From positions 124,001 through 188,000 of the forward strand of contig JAIMAG010000002.1 of the NCBI GenBank assembly GCA_023512135.1: 64,000 nucleotides of DNA, read 5' to 3'. A program made the position numbers and the translations under genes. The stretch is from Terriglobia bacterium. GTDB lineage: Bacteria; Acidobacteriota; Terriglobia; Acidiferrales; UBA7541. The notes under the pieces are model-generated. The model was not told the DNA's origin. It did no database searches and saw only the letters and a program-made list of their open reading frames with translations. Below are positions 25,007 through 33,849 of this stretch, one piece after another (position 1 is the stretch's first letter; each line of letters opens with the position of its first letter).

Positions 25007-25479
25007 CCCGCTGCTGTACCCGCAGACGCACAAAACAAGCCGGCGGCCGAGCCAGGGGCTGGCTGTGCGGGATAGATATGGTACAGCAGAATGTAGATCA
25101 AAATCCCGGTGACCGAAACGTAGAGCCAGAGCGGCAGCGTGACCCGCGCCAGCCGTTTATGCCGTGGATAGTCGCCGCGCAGGCCGCGCCGCAGAGTGAC
25201 CAGCGCCAGCGGCACAATTCCCGCCGCCAGCACGATGTGTGAAATCAGAATCGCAAAGTACACGGGACGAATCCATCCGCTCGCCGTAAAAGGGACCGAG
25301 CCGACACGGATGTGGTAGACGACGTAGGAGAGCAGGAACGCCGCCGAGCAACCGAACGCGCTTAGCATGCACGTCCGATGCGCTCCGATCCGGCCGCGAC
25401 GAATCAGAACATAACCGGTCAGCAGCAGCACCGTGGCTGCCCCGTTCAGCAGTGCATTCAAGCTGGCATGGGCGAGCAA
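25003..25479 (-). CDS. DUF420 family membrane protein
   Basis: A 158-residue protein with four predicted transmembrane helices (about 10-28, 42-62, 75-97, 115-137). It carries the DUF420-typical His-containing segments (IGAHRTCMLSAFGCSAAFLL, SYVVYHIRVGSVPF, ILISHIVLAAGIVPLALVTL, RHKRLARVTLPLWLYVSVTG). DUF420 proteins usually sit beside cytochrome c oxidase assembly genes; the Bacillus member CtaM is needed for oxidase activity. Here it follows ctaB and a small membrane protein. No oxidase subunit gene is in the window. Confidence 0.85.
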   Translation of the reverse strand: MLAHASLNALLNGAATVLLLTGYVLIRRGRIGAHRTCMLSAFGCSAAFLLSYVVYHIRVGSVPFTASGWIRPVYFAILISHIVLAAGIVPLALVTLRRGLRGDYPRHKRLARVTLPLWLYVSVTGILIYILLYHIYPAQPAPGSAAGLFCASAGTAAG

Positions 25480-25504
25480 AGCAGAGGGCCTTTCGGAGCC
25501 GGGG

Positions 25505-25819
25505 TTATGGCACGTCCTTGGATTTTTCCTGCGGGCCGGGATTCGCTGCCGCGGCGCTGCCTGCGGGCTCCGGCTGCGCTTTCGTTCTACGCCAGGCGGG
25601 CAGCACAGCCAGCCAGCCCAATCGCTTTGCGATCGTGTAAAACATGGCCCCGAAGATGGCGGCCATGGTCAGGCAAACCAGCACGAGCAACAGACCGTCC
25701 ATGGTGACCTGGGGCGCCAGCAAGGCTGCCTGGAACGCCCAGACCAGTCCACCCAGCGCGAGCAGGGTGATCAACAAACAGAGCAGCGCGAGCACCGCTT
25801 CTTCCTGTTTGGGTGTCAT
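25505..25819 (-). CDS. Small two-helix membrane protein in the heme A cluster
   Basis: About 104 residues, not recognised as a known family. Two transmembrane segments are predicted (about 8-32 and 38-62). A basic patch (KRLGWLAVLPAWRRTKAQ) and a Pro/Ala-rich soluble tail follow. ATG 25819 is chosen; an ATG nine codons earlier is possible and neither has a strong ribosome site. It lies between ctaB and the DUF420 gene, so a role in oxidase assembly is likely by context only. Confidence 0.6.
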   Translation of the reverse strand: MTPKQEEAVLALLCLLITLLALGGLVWAFQAALLAPQVTMDGLLLVLVCLTMAAIFGAMFYTIAKRLGWLAVLPAWRRTKAQPEPAGSAAAANPGPQEKSKDVP

Positions 25820-25849
25820 TGTTTCGATTCCTGTCACGCAGACCACTGC

Positions 25850-26740
25850 CTAGAGTGCATGTTTGTCCAGCATCATCAGCAAGCACAGCCCTGCGATGTG
25901 CACCACGGTCACGTGCATCAAAAACTTGGCGCGGCTGTTTGTGCGGTTCCGTGCCGCGCTCCAGGCAGCCTGGAGCAAGCCCGCACCCAGCACGACGGCT
26001 GCAACCAGATAGAGACTGCCGGTCATACCTCGCAGAAACGGCAGCAGCCCGAGAACGAACACCGCCACTGAAAATCCCAGAATCTGTCGAAACGTGCTCC
26101 GGCCGGTGCGTTCGACCACAGGCAACATGCGGATTCCGGCCCGCGAATAGTCTTCACGGTACATCCAGGCAATCGCCAGGAAATGCGGGAACTGCCAGCA
26201 GAACAGCAGCGCATAGAGCAGCCAGGCGTCCAACTCGAGTGTGCCGCGAACCGCAGCCCAACCGATCAGTGGCGGAACGGCACCGGGAAACGCCCCGACG
26301 AGCGTGGCCAGCGTGGTCTGCTTCTTCAACGGCGTGTACAAACCCAGATAGCTTGCACAGGTGGCGAAGCCCAGAAGCGCTGCCAGGCTGTTCACGAACA
26401 CGAGCAGGTGTACCGTGCCCAGCAACGCCAGCAGGACGCCAAATGCCAGCGCCTGCCGAGGACGCAGCACTCCCATCGGGAGCGGGCGCCGCGCCGTGCG
26501 CCGCATCCTGGCGTCGGAGTCGCGCTCCAGATAGTGATTCAGCGCCGAAGTCCCACTGGCCACCAGCAGCGTGCCCGCCAGTGTGTGCGCCATATGCAGC
26601 CAGTCCACGGGAGCATCCGCTGCCATCCAGTAGCCGGTCAGCGTCGTGAGCACGACCAGAAAGCTGACGTCGGGTTTGGTCAGCTCCAGGTAGGCCGATG
26701 ATTTTGCTCGGAAGGACAGCGCAGAGACCTGCACGCTCAC
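25850..26740 (-). CDS. ctaB: Protoheme IX farnesyltransferase (heme O synthase)
   Basis: A 296-residue UbiA-family prenyltransferase that makes heme O from protoheme. Seven to nine membrane helices are predicted. The allylic-diphosphate site is seen as YLERDSDARMRRTARRPLP (about 65-85), and the second Asp-rich loop as WMYREDYSRAGIRMLP. GTG 26740 is used: it overlaps the ctaA stop (GTGA), and AAGGAGG lies seven bases upstream. The frame is open much further upstream, but that part is antisense-type sequence within ctaA. Heme O is then used by CtaA. Confidence 0.93.
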   Translation of the reverse strand: MSVQVSALSFRAKSSAYLELTKPDVSFLVVLTTLTGYWMAADAPVDWLHMAHTLAGTLLVASGTSALNHYLERDSDARMRRTARRPLPMGVLRPRQALAFGVLLALLGTVHLLVFVNSLAALLGFATCASYLGLYTPLKKQTTLATLVGAFPGAVPPLIGWAAVRGTLELDAWLLYALLFCWQFPHFLAIAWMYREDYSRAGIRMLPVVERTGRSTFRQILGFSVAVFVLGLLPFLRGMTGSLYLVAAVVLGAGLLQAAWSAARNRTNSRAKFLMHVTVVHIAGLCLLMMLDKHAL

Positions 26741-27675
26741 TGCCGGCCTCCTTCCTGCAGTGCGGAGGGATAGATCGCGGTGCGGAGGCCTGTTTCGTCC
26801 ACGGCCCGGGAAGCCGTCACGCGACGCAGGGCCAGCCACAGCAGAGTCGCCGTGGCCAGCGTCAGGGCACCGCAGGCCAGATGCGCCACCGTCAGCCAGA
26901 CCATCTCGGGCAGCGGTTGCAGGGCCTGCTGATTGCGCACGACGGCCCACCAGGCTCCCAGTCCGAGCAGAATCTGCGTGCCCACCAAGCTCGAGAGCAG
27001 AATGCGTAGCCGGGTGACCATGGCCACAGCAGGGGCAGCTTGGCGCACCAGCCGGCCCGTCCAGGAAGTCGCCACCAGAACCGCACCGGCGCCGAGCAGA
27101 TGCGGTGTGATGCCCAGCCAACCGTGGCGGTAGGCCGCGCCCAGGATGAGCTGGACCAGAATCGTCAGAGCGGTCCACAGAGCAAACTTCTCCGTCTGCC
27201 GGGAAGCTTCGGTGGCTGGCAACGGTGCAGCCGTCAGCCACCATCGGCTGGTGAACAGCGCCAGAGCAGCCACAAGGGTGAAAAAGATCTGGGCCATCGT
27301 CGCATGCGCAATCGAAATCGGACGGGGCAGGTAGAACAGCACCGTCAGCCCACCCAGAACCCCCTGCAGGATCACCAGAGCCAGCGCCGCGTAGGCGAGG
27401 CGACGGACCCAGGCGCGGTGTTCGGTGCGGCCGACCCACACCACCAGCCCGATCGTCATCAGCCCGACCAGGGTGGCAATCATCCGATGACTGTGCTCAT
27501 ACACGATGCCGCCGACCATGGGTGGAAAGAGCGAGCCGTAGGAGAGGGGCCAGTCCGGCACAGACAGCCCTGCGTCGTTGCTGGTCACCAGTCCACCGGC
27601 GACGAGCAACAGCAGGGTGGCTACCGCGGTCGCAAACGCATAGCGATGCAGTCCTGGACGGTACTGTGTGTGCAT
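26737..27675 (-). CDS. ctaA: Heme A synthase (COX15/CtaA family)
   Basis: A 312-residue integral membrane enzyme that oxidises heme O to heme A. Eight transmembrane segments are predicted in two four-helix halves. Conserved histidines are visible in YEHSHRMIATLVG (about 60) and SIAHATMAQ (about 122), and the N-terminal DAGLSVPDWPLSYG motif is typical. ctaB follows with a four-base overlap. The presence of ctaA/ctaB implies an aa3- or related heme-A oxidase elsewhere in the genome. Confidence 0.93.
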   Translation of the reverse strand: MHTQYRPGLHRYAFATAVATLLLLVAGGLVTSNDAGLSVPDWPLSYGSLFPPMVGGIVYEHSHRMIATLVGLMTIGLVVWVGRTEHRAWVRRLAYAALALVILQGVLGGLTVLFYLPRPISIAHATMAQIFFTLVAALALFTSRWWLTAAPLPATEASRQTEKFALWTALTILVQLILGAAYRHGWLGITPHLLGAGAVLVATSWTGRLVRQAAPAVAMVTRLRILLSSLVGTQILLGLGAWWAVVRNQQALQPLPEMVWLTVAHLACGALTLATATLLWLALRRVTASRAVDETGLRTAIYPSALQEGGRQ

Positions 27676-27733
27676 GAACGGTCAGAATGCTGCGCGGAGC
27701 GCGATCCCCTCTGCGCCCCGCGCCTTGATTCCT

Positions 27734-28507
27734 TCAGCTTCCCTGGAAGACGAACTCCACCGTCTTCGTTTCGTTCGGTCCCAGGGTGACCTGCTGGGTC
27801 GTCGTTCCCAGCTTTTCGTGCCAGGCTTCCAGTGTATAGGTGCCCGGGGGCAGGTTTTTCAGCTCGAAGGTGCCCGCTTCACCGGTCACCTGGAAGTAGG
27901 GATGCGCAATCACGGCGATGTAAGCTTGCATCCAAGGGTGGATGTTGCACTTCACCGGAATGGCTACTTCCTGACGCGCAAACGAATCCACGATTTTTTC
28001 ACCCCTGGGTGGCTGGGAACGGTTCCATTCCCGATTGACTTTTGGAATCGGGTGGATGTTGTGCGTTGTGTCGTCACTGTTCACGATTTCGATCGGCTGA
28101 CCGGTGCGCACAGCCAGCACCCGCGGCTGGTACATGCAACCTTCCTGGTCAAGCTCGATCGCTTCCGTGGCCGGCGGAAACGTGTAGCCTTCCAAACCTT
28201 CTTTCACGTAGACCACCACGCGGGCCAGGCCTCCGTTCGCTCCGGTCTCCACCTCGCGCACTGTCACGGGCCCACGATGCAAACGTGCACATGCCGCATC
28301 GGCATCCATGCGCAGCCGCACGGGAGGCGGCGGGGTTCCCGTGAACTTCACGATGCCGGAAATGGTGCCGGCCGTAGCCGGGTCCACGGTTTTGCCGGCC
28401 GCGGGGGTCTCCGGAGCCGTCGTCGGCGTTTCTTCTTTCTTCCCGCAGCCAAGACTGCCGAAAGCCAGTATGGCCGAAAGCAGAATCAACAGGACGTGAG
28501 CTTTCAT
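27734..28507 (-). CDS. Cupredoxin-like, carboxypeptidase-regulatory-like exported protein
   Basis: A 257-residue probable lipoprotein or secreted protein. The signal peptide ends near GSLGC, a suboptimal lipobox. The central part looks like a cupredoxin: NSDDTTHNIHPIP supplies a His, and CNIHPWMQAY supplies Cys, His and Met in the usual type-1 copper spacing. A C-terminal carboxypeptidase-regulatory-like beta sandwich follows (GEAGTFELKNLPPGTYTLEA). ATG 28507 has AAGGAGG upstream. It lies between the octaheme cytochrome and ctaA genes, so it could carry electrons between bc complex and oxidase; that is inference. Confidence 0.72.
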   Translation of the reverse strand: MKAHVLLILLSAILAFGSLGCGKKEETPTTAPETPAAGKTVDPATAGTISGIVKFTGTPPPPVRLRMDADAACARLHRGPVTVREVETGANGGLARVVVYVKEGLEGYTFPPATEAIELDQEGCMYQPRVLAVRTGQPIEIVNSDDTTHNIHPIPKVNREWNRSQPPRGEKIVDSFARQEVAIPVKCNIHPWMQAYIAVIAHPYFQVTGEAGTFELKNLPPGTYTLEAWHEKLGTTTQQVTLGPNETKTVEFVFQGS

Positions 28508-28604
28508 TTCAGAAGATTCCTCCTTGTATTTCTGCACCACGTGTGGTTCTGGCTTTTCGCCAGAATCCACGCCTTTCGAGACTAACAGAACCCACCCCGG
28601 TCGT

Positions 28605-31600
28605 CTATTCGCTCCCCCCGGTGCTGGCTCCCGTGGCGCGCGGCGAACGGGAAATCAACAGCCGCTGTTCTGCTGGTGTCATCAGGAACATGTACCGCAC
28701 CAGCAATTCGGCGTGGTCACCACGGTAGTTGCGCAGCGACGCCGGCAGCGGGCCGGCAAAAACCCACCGATCCCCTTCGCGCCGGAACAATCCGGACGGC
28801 ATGGCCGTGCCCGGAATCATCCGGGCCGGGTCGAGCAGCCAGCGCTGTGTCCAGGGCGGCCGCAGTCGCTCGCCGGCGAGCAGGAAATTCGGTGCCGTCG
28901 CGTTGCGGTCGTGCGCCGGATCGCCGGTGGCGTGGCAACGCAGGCACGGCGCGGCCGGATGCGTGAACAGGTCCCGCGCCATCGTGCGTTCCGCTTCCGT
29001 CAGCGGCTGGATCACCGGCGGGATGAAAGGACGCTCCTGTGCGGAGAGCGCTTCGAAGAAGCGCACCAGTTTGCGAATTTCGTTGTCCGATAGATAGAAC
29101 GTCGGCATGCGAATGTCGAGGTAATTGCGCACGCCGTTGCGGTGAATATCCGTTTCGCTGAGGGCCGGGTTTTCCAGGAAGCGCGCCAGCCAGCGGGGAT
29201 TCAGCCGTGCACCGGCCCCGAACAGAGGGGGCGGAAGTTTGTCGGCGTTGGGGCCCTGGTACTGTGGCAGGTCCTGCAGGGCCGAGCGCTGCCCAACGCG
29301 AATCTGGTGACAACCCATGCAGTTGTACTTGGTGATGATCCACCAACCATCCTGAATGTCCTTGCGCGCGCCTTCGGGACGATAGAGCATGTCGTTCGGC
29401 ACCTGCGGATCGACGCTGCCGAGCAGGAACGTCGTCAAGGCATTGATGTCTGCCGGGGTCAGGTTCGGCTTGGGCATGCGCAGCCGGTCGCGCGGATCCG
29501 GTTTGTATTTGCCTTGATCGAAGATGGCCGGGTTGGCCAGCTTTTGTTCGAAGAAACCTTTGTGGTCATACCACTTCCCGCGCGGAGAAGGTGATCCGTC
29601 GGGCAGGATGCCGCGCTTGGCGTTGTGGGTGAGCAGGGCGAAATCCAGCCGGTCCACCGGCTTGCTGCCCTCGTTGGTCAGCTCGGTGCCGATGCGGCCC
29701 TCTTCTTCGAGCGTGGCAATTTCATGGCAGCCCGCGCAGCCGTAAAATTTCACCAGTTCCCTGCCCCGTTCACGCAGATTCGGATCGTCTATGTACGGTG
29801 CGGGCGGATAGTTCGCGTCGGAACGCCGCAGCGTGATCAGATAGCTGGCGATATCCCGCGCCTCCTGCCAGGTCAAGCGCAGGCTGGGCATCACCGTGGG
29901 CAGCATCACGACCAGTTCGTGCTTGCCGTCCGGCGAGCGGGAATTTTTCAGATCGAACACGAACGGTTTGCCGTGCCTGGCGTAGTCCTCCGGGCCCAGG
30001 TCCTTTTTGGCGATCGGGTCGTAGGGGCGTGTGCGTTGGCGCGGGTTGTAGATCCAGCGGACCAGGTAGTCGTAGTTTGCTTTTTCGCCCACCCGGCTCA
30101 AGTTGGCTGCGAAGTCTCCGCCGATTTTGTTCGCGCCTTCGCCGATCGAATGACAGCCGAGACAGCCCCGCGTCTCGAACAATCGCTTGCCGCGCGCCGG
30201 ATCTCCCCGAGGCTGCTTTTCGAGCGGCCCGGGCAGTCCCATCTGCCAGATGAACGCGGAGATGGCCTGGATTTCGCTCTCTTCCAGGCGGAATTGCGGC
30301 ATTTTCGTGTCGGGACGGAATTCGTGCGTATTGGCCAGCCAGTACGGAATCCATTCTTTCTTCAGCTTGACGCGCACCTCTTTCAGGCTCGGCCCGACTT
30401 TCTTCTCTTCCCGCATCAGGCTGACCGTGCGCTGCTGGAGCTGTTCGATTTCTGCATCGAGCTGGCTCATCACCACGGGCAGGCTGGCGGCGCGTTCGTT
30501 CAACTGCCGAGCGACTTCGAGCGGCGTGGCGGGATCGTCGGCACGCCGCTGCAGGCGGGCGATTTCCTGTTCGTACTCGCGCTTCTGCTGCTCGAGCTGA
30601 CGGATCCGCTGCCGTGCGCTCAGCAACTGCTCGGCTTCATTGTCGAAACCTTCGAAGCGGTGACACCCCACACAGCCGCGCTCGCGGTACAGCTCTTTGC
30701 CGCGGTTCAGCACCGGCGCATAGTCCAGCACCATGTCCTGGGCATGGCACATCTGGCAGCCCGCTTCGAAGTTTTCGCGATAGTAGAGCGGCCAGAGCCA
30801 GTACTTGTGACGTCCATGGCCCTTGATCACGCTGGAGGTGGCCCGGCCGTTGCCACCATGGCAGGGCGAGCAGCCGATCCGTTCGAGCGCTTTGGCCGGA
30901 TCGCGGTCGGGATCGTGCAGCCGCAGCAACTCGATATTCGGATGGCTGCTGAACGGCGCATCGGGATTCCCTTCCAGGTTCAAATCGGCCTTGGTCAGGG
31001 TCAGATTCGGTGGCACCAGGGCAAGGTCCATGCCGATGTGGCAGGACTGGCAGCGATCCACCAAGCCGGCACTTTCGTTGTGGATCTGGCGGATACGAAC
31101 GTCCAGGTTGTTCACGGCGCGGAGCAGGCCTTGTAGCTGCTGGCCCGTCAGGCCGGCCAGCTTCTCGGAAAAGTAGGACTCCAGTTGCCGCCGCAGGGCA
31201 TCGGCTTCGGCGAGCACGGCGGCACGCTCGGCGACCAGGGCCGCTTTGCGGTCTTTCAAGCGATTGAATTCCCGCTCCAAGTCGGTGTAGCTGAGCTGAG
31301 CCTGTTCTGTGCCGTCGCCATGCAGGCCGGGCAAGGAAAGCGAATAGGTTTGCTGCTTAGCCTGTTCGACTTCACGGAGCCGCGACTGCCGGTCATCCGC
31401 ACTGGCGATTTCCAGCTGGTAGACCAGGGCTGCGACCCGACCCCGGGCCTCCTGAAAGACAGGGGTCAGCACGCCCAGCCGGCGGTTGATGCGCGCAATT
31501 TCTGTATCAATTTCGCTCAGCCGGGGAGCGACGGCAGCTTCTGCCGCCTTCCACTGGGCTTCCAGCTTCTGGTATTCCGGAGAATTGCGGATGGACTGTT

Positions 31601-31808
31601 CGGCCTGCTGTTGCTTGGGAATTTCCCGCTGCAGATAACTGGAATAGGCCTCGATGAAGCGCTTCTGGTAGGAACGCCAGGGACGCAGCCCGTACATTTC
31701 GTCGTACAGAGCCCACGCAAGCGAAACAATCAGCAGGAAAGACCAGAGCAGCAGGTGAAAGCTCAGCGATTTGCTGGTGATTGGGTCTTGGGCGGGTTGT
31801 GCGGGCAC
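28605..31808 (-). CDS. Membrane-anchored octaheme cytochrome c of the bc complex
   Basis: A 1067-residue protein with one N-terminal transmembrane anchor (about 17-36) and a long coiled-coil region. Eight CxxCH heme motifs lie near residues 253, 313, 348, 377, 549, 690, 829 and 954 (CQSCH, CSPCH, CQMCH, CVGCH, CLGCH, CAGCH, CMGCH, CLRCH). A second coiled coil separates hemes four and five. The last four sit in class-I-like cytochrome c modules with downstream Met candidates (MPKPN, MPTFYL, AMPSG). GTG 31808 has AAGGAG nine bases upstream. It is the fourth gene of the Rieske/cytochrome b operon and replaces a simple cytochrome c1. Confidence 0.9.
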   Translation of the reverse strand: MPAQPAQDPITSKSLSFHLLLWSFLLIVSLAWALYDEMYGLRPWRSYQKRFIEAYSSYLQREIPKQQQAEQSIRNSPEYQKLEAQWKAAEAAVAPRLSEIDTEIARINRRLGVLTPVFQEARGRVAALVYQLEIASADDRQSRLREVEQAKQQTYSLSLPGLHGDGTEQAQLSYTDLEREFNRLKDRKAALVAERAAVLAEADALRRQLESYFSEKLAGLTGQQLQGLLRAVNNLDVRIRQIHNESAGLVDRCQSCHIGMDLALVPPNLTLTKADLNLEGNPDAPFSSHPNIELLRLHDPDRDPAKALERIGCSPCHGGNGRATSSVIKGHGRHKYWLWPLYYRENFEAGCQMCHAQDMVLDYAPVLNRGKELYRERGCVGCHRFEGFDNEAEQLLSARQRIRQLEQQKREYEQEIARLQRRADDPATPLEVARQLNERAASLPVVMSQLDAEIEQLQQRTVSLMREEKKVGPSLKEVRVKLKKEWIPYWLANTHEFRPDTKMPQFRLEESEIQAISAFIWQMGLPGPLEKQPRGDPARGKRLFETRGCLGCHSIGEGANKIGGDFAANLSRVGEKANYDYLVRWIYNPRQRTRPYDPIAKKDLGPEDYARHGKPFVFDLKNSRSPDGKHELVVMLPTVMPSLRLTWQEARDIASYLITLRRSDANYPPAPYIDDPNLRERGRELVKFYGCAGCHEIATLEEEGRIGTELTNEGSKPVDRLDFALLTHNAKRGILPDGSPSPRGKWYDHKGFFEQKLANPAIFDQGKYKPDPRDRLRMPKPNLTPADINALTTFLLGSVDPQVPNDMLYRPEGARKDIQDGWWIITKYNCMGCHQIRVGQRSALQDLPQYQGPNADKLPPPLFGAGARLNPRWLARFLENPALSETDIHRNGVRNYLDIRMPTFYLSDNEIRKLVRFFEALSAQERPFIPPVIQPLTEAERTMARDLFTHPAAPCLRCHATGDPAHDRNATAPNFLLAGERLRPPWTQRWLLDPARMIPGTAMPSGLFRREGDRWVFAGPLPASLRNYRGDHAELLVRYMFLMTPAEQRLLISRSPRATGASTGGSE

Positions 31809-31838
31809 CCCTGAGTCTCCTTCGTGTCCCAGAACGTT

Positions 31839-32795
31839 TCAGACGTTAAACCACGGCGTAACCCAGACGTACTTGATGCGAAAGACCAACCGCAGCAGCA
31901 TTTTGATCGGCAGCGCAAGCATCAGGATCAGCAGGATTTGCATCGTGACAATCTGCAGCAGGCTCATGCGGCGGTAGATCTTGCGACTGAACTCGGTGGC
32001 CATACAGATGCGGTGGATCAGGTACGCCGCGCCGGCAAAATACAGCCCGACCACAATGGCGCCGAACACCGTCCAGGCCCAGATGTTCTGGGGCACGATG
32101 TACTTGAAGATCCACCACTCGTGCAGGTTCCGGTTCACCTCAAAGACGAGCCGGTTGTGATCCCAGGTCTGCGTCGGCCAGAACCACATCCAGCCCGGGC
32201 CGCGGATGAATGTGCCGATCACAATCATGATCACCCAGAGCCCGATGAAGCCGACCAGGAACGTCCAGATCGCAAAGCGACGCTGCTTGTAGGTGTAGTA
32301 GCCGTTGCCGAGCGGGTTTTCGTCAATGTACGGGATCACCATCAAACCGATGATGATCAGCGTCGGCATCACCACCCCGGCGATCCAGGGATCGAAATAA
32401 ACCAGCATCTCCTGCAGGCCCAGGAAATACCACGGCGCTTTGGCCGGGTTCATGGTCAGATTCGGATTGGCCGGTTCCTCGAGCGGGGCGTTCAGCGTGA
32501 TGGACCACACGGTCAGAATCACGGTGACGATAATCGCGGCGAGGAACTCCACGCGCATCAGATAAGGCCAGGTGTGCACTTCGCGCGGCCAGCCGGGCTG
32601 CCAGGGATGCACCTTGCGGTGATGGGTCTTGGCCAGTTGCGGGTCTTTTTCCAGTTGTTCAATCAGCCGGTCGGTTTCGAATGCCTGTCGAAACGCATAC
32701 CACGTGTAGAACGGCACCAGAAACAGCAGGGCCACGATCGGCACGTTGTCCGGTGCCGAAACAATCTCCCAGAGCTGGTACCAGTCACCCCACAT
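31839..32795 (-). CDS. Cytochrome b C-terminal half (subunit IV-like) of the bc complex
   Basis: A 318-residue membrane protein equivalent to the C-terminal part of cytochrome b. Transmembrane segments are predicted near 20-38, 84-104, 118-160, 178-205, 240-270 and 285-310. The Qo-site loop reads NPAKAPWYFLGLQEMLVY; the usual PEWY motif, whose Glu takes part in quinol oxidation, is therefore APWY. NPLG-type and PYIDENP segments are conserved. The longer than usual C-terminus carries extra helices. A GAGGAA site precedes ATG 32795. It pairs with the N-terminal half encoded just upstream, as in cytochrome b6f. Confidence 0.88.
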   Translation of the reverse strand: MWGDWYQLWEIVSAPDNVPIVALLFLVPFYTWYAFRQAFETDRLIEQLEKDPQLAKTHHRKVHPWQPGWPREVHTWPYLMRVEFLAAIIVTVILTVWSITLNAPLEEPANPNLTMNPAKAPWYFLGLQEMLVYFDPWIAGVVMPTLIIIGLMVIPYIDENPLGNGYYTYKQRRFAIWTFLVGFIGLWVIMIVIGTFIRGPGWMWFWPTQTWDHNRLVFEVNRNLHEWWIFKYIVPQNIWAWTVFGAIVVGLYFAGAAYLIHRICMATEFSRKIYRRMSLLQIVTMQILLILMLALPIKMLLRLVFRIKYVWVTPWFNV

Positions 32796-32836
32796 GGTTT
32801 CTGCGTTCCTCGCTTCCCCCTGGCGACCTCACGGGG

Positions 32837-33805
32837 CTATTTTGTCTTTTCCCACTCCTTCGTGCCGGCAGGTCGCATAATGACCGGCCGAGGCCCTTTC
32901 TCTTCCTTGATTTCCGATTCCAGCATCACCGGCGCGGGCCCGGAAATGCCGCCGTCTTTGCGCACGCGCCAAAAATGGACGCCCATGAAAATCGCGGCGA
33001 GCACCGGAATGGCAATGCAGTGCCAGATGTAGGCGCGCAGCAGCGCATTGGCATCCACAATCGAGCCCCCGAGTAGCGCAAAGCGCACATCGTTGTACGG
33101 GGTCATGCCCAACTGCGGACCAAACGGGCCCTCATGTCCGAGCAGGGGTGTGGCGCGCGCCATGTTCGTGCCCACCGTCACCGCCCAGAACCCCAACTGG
33201 TCGTCGGGCAGCAAGTAACCGGTGAACGAGAGCAGCATGGTCAGCACCATCAGAACCACGCCCACACACCAGTTGAATTCCCGCGGCCGCTTGTACGATC
33301 CGGTCATAAACACCCGGAACATGTGCAGCCATACCGCGATGATCATCAGGTGGGCTGCCCAGCGGTGCATGTTGCGCAGCAGCTTGCCGAACGGAACGTC
33401 GTGTTCGAGATACAGGATGTCCCGGAAGGCCTGCACCTTCGTCGGGTGGTAGTAAAACATCAGCAGAATGCCGGTGAAGGTCAGGACAATGAAGAGGTAG
33501 AACGTAATCCCACCCATTCCCCAGGTGAAGCTGTAGCGAACGGCATCGCGGTTCACCTTGGCGGGGTGGAGGTGAAAGAAGACATTCGTCAACACGCTCA
33601 GGGCACGGTTCCGCGGCGTGTCGTCGTGCTTGACGCGGAAGATCGAACGCCAGAGCTGTGTTTTTTCCGGTTCCTTCAGCGTCTGCAGGTCTTCCTTGGC
33701 CTTCTCGAGGATGGTTTGCGTCGCCTGCTTTGTCTTTTCGCGGACCGATTCCAGCAGGCCAACTCCGGCGCTCTGCCCTTCTTTGCGCCCGTTTTCCTCT
33801 GCCAT
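32837..33805 (-). CDS. Cytochrome b N-terminal half (b6-like) of the bc complex
   Basis: A 322-residue protein carrying both b hemes. Histidine pairs are visible: NMHRWAAHLMIIAVWLH has two His 14 apart, and the WHC...GVH pair later is separated by 14 residues, a b6-type spacing. An extended soluble N-terminus of about 90 residues precedes the first helix (WGMGGITFYLFIVLTFTG). The Qo-site region SFTGYLLPDDQLGFWAVTVG is conserved. About 45 charged residues follow the last helix. It sits between the Rieske and cytochrome b C-half genes. Together they form a quinol:cytochrome c oxidoreductase core. Confidence 0.93.
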   Translation of the reverse strand: MAEENGRKEGQSAGVGLLESVREKTKQATQTILEKAKEDLQTLKEPEKTQLWRSIFRVKHDDTPRNRALSVLTNVFFHLHPAKVNRDAVRYSFTWGMGGITFYLFIVLTFTGILLMFYYHPTKVQAFRDILYLEHDVPFGKLLRNMHRWAAHLMIIAVWLHMFRVFMTGSYKRPREFNWCVGVVLMVLTMLLSFTGYLLPDDQLGFWAVTVGTNMARATPLLGHEGPFGPQLGMTPYNDVRFALLGGSIVDANALLRAYIWHCIAIPVLAAIFMGVHFWRVRKDGGISGPAPVMLESEIKEEKGPRPVIMRPAGTKEWEKTK

Positions 33806-33849
33806 TCCCCTGCCCTCCGCGAATTGCCGCTTATCTCTGCGGCCAGCCG

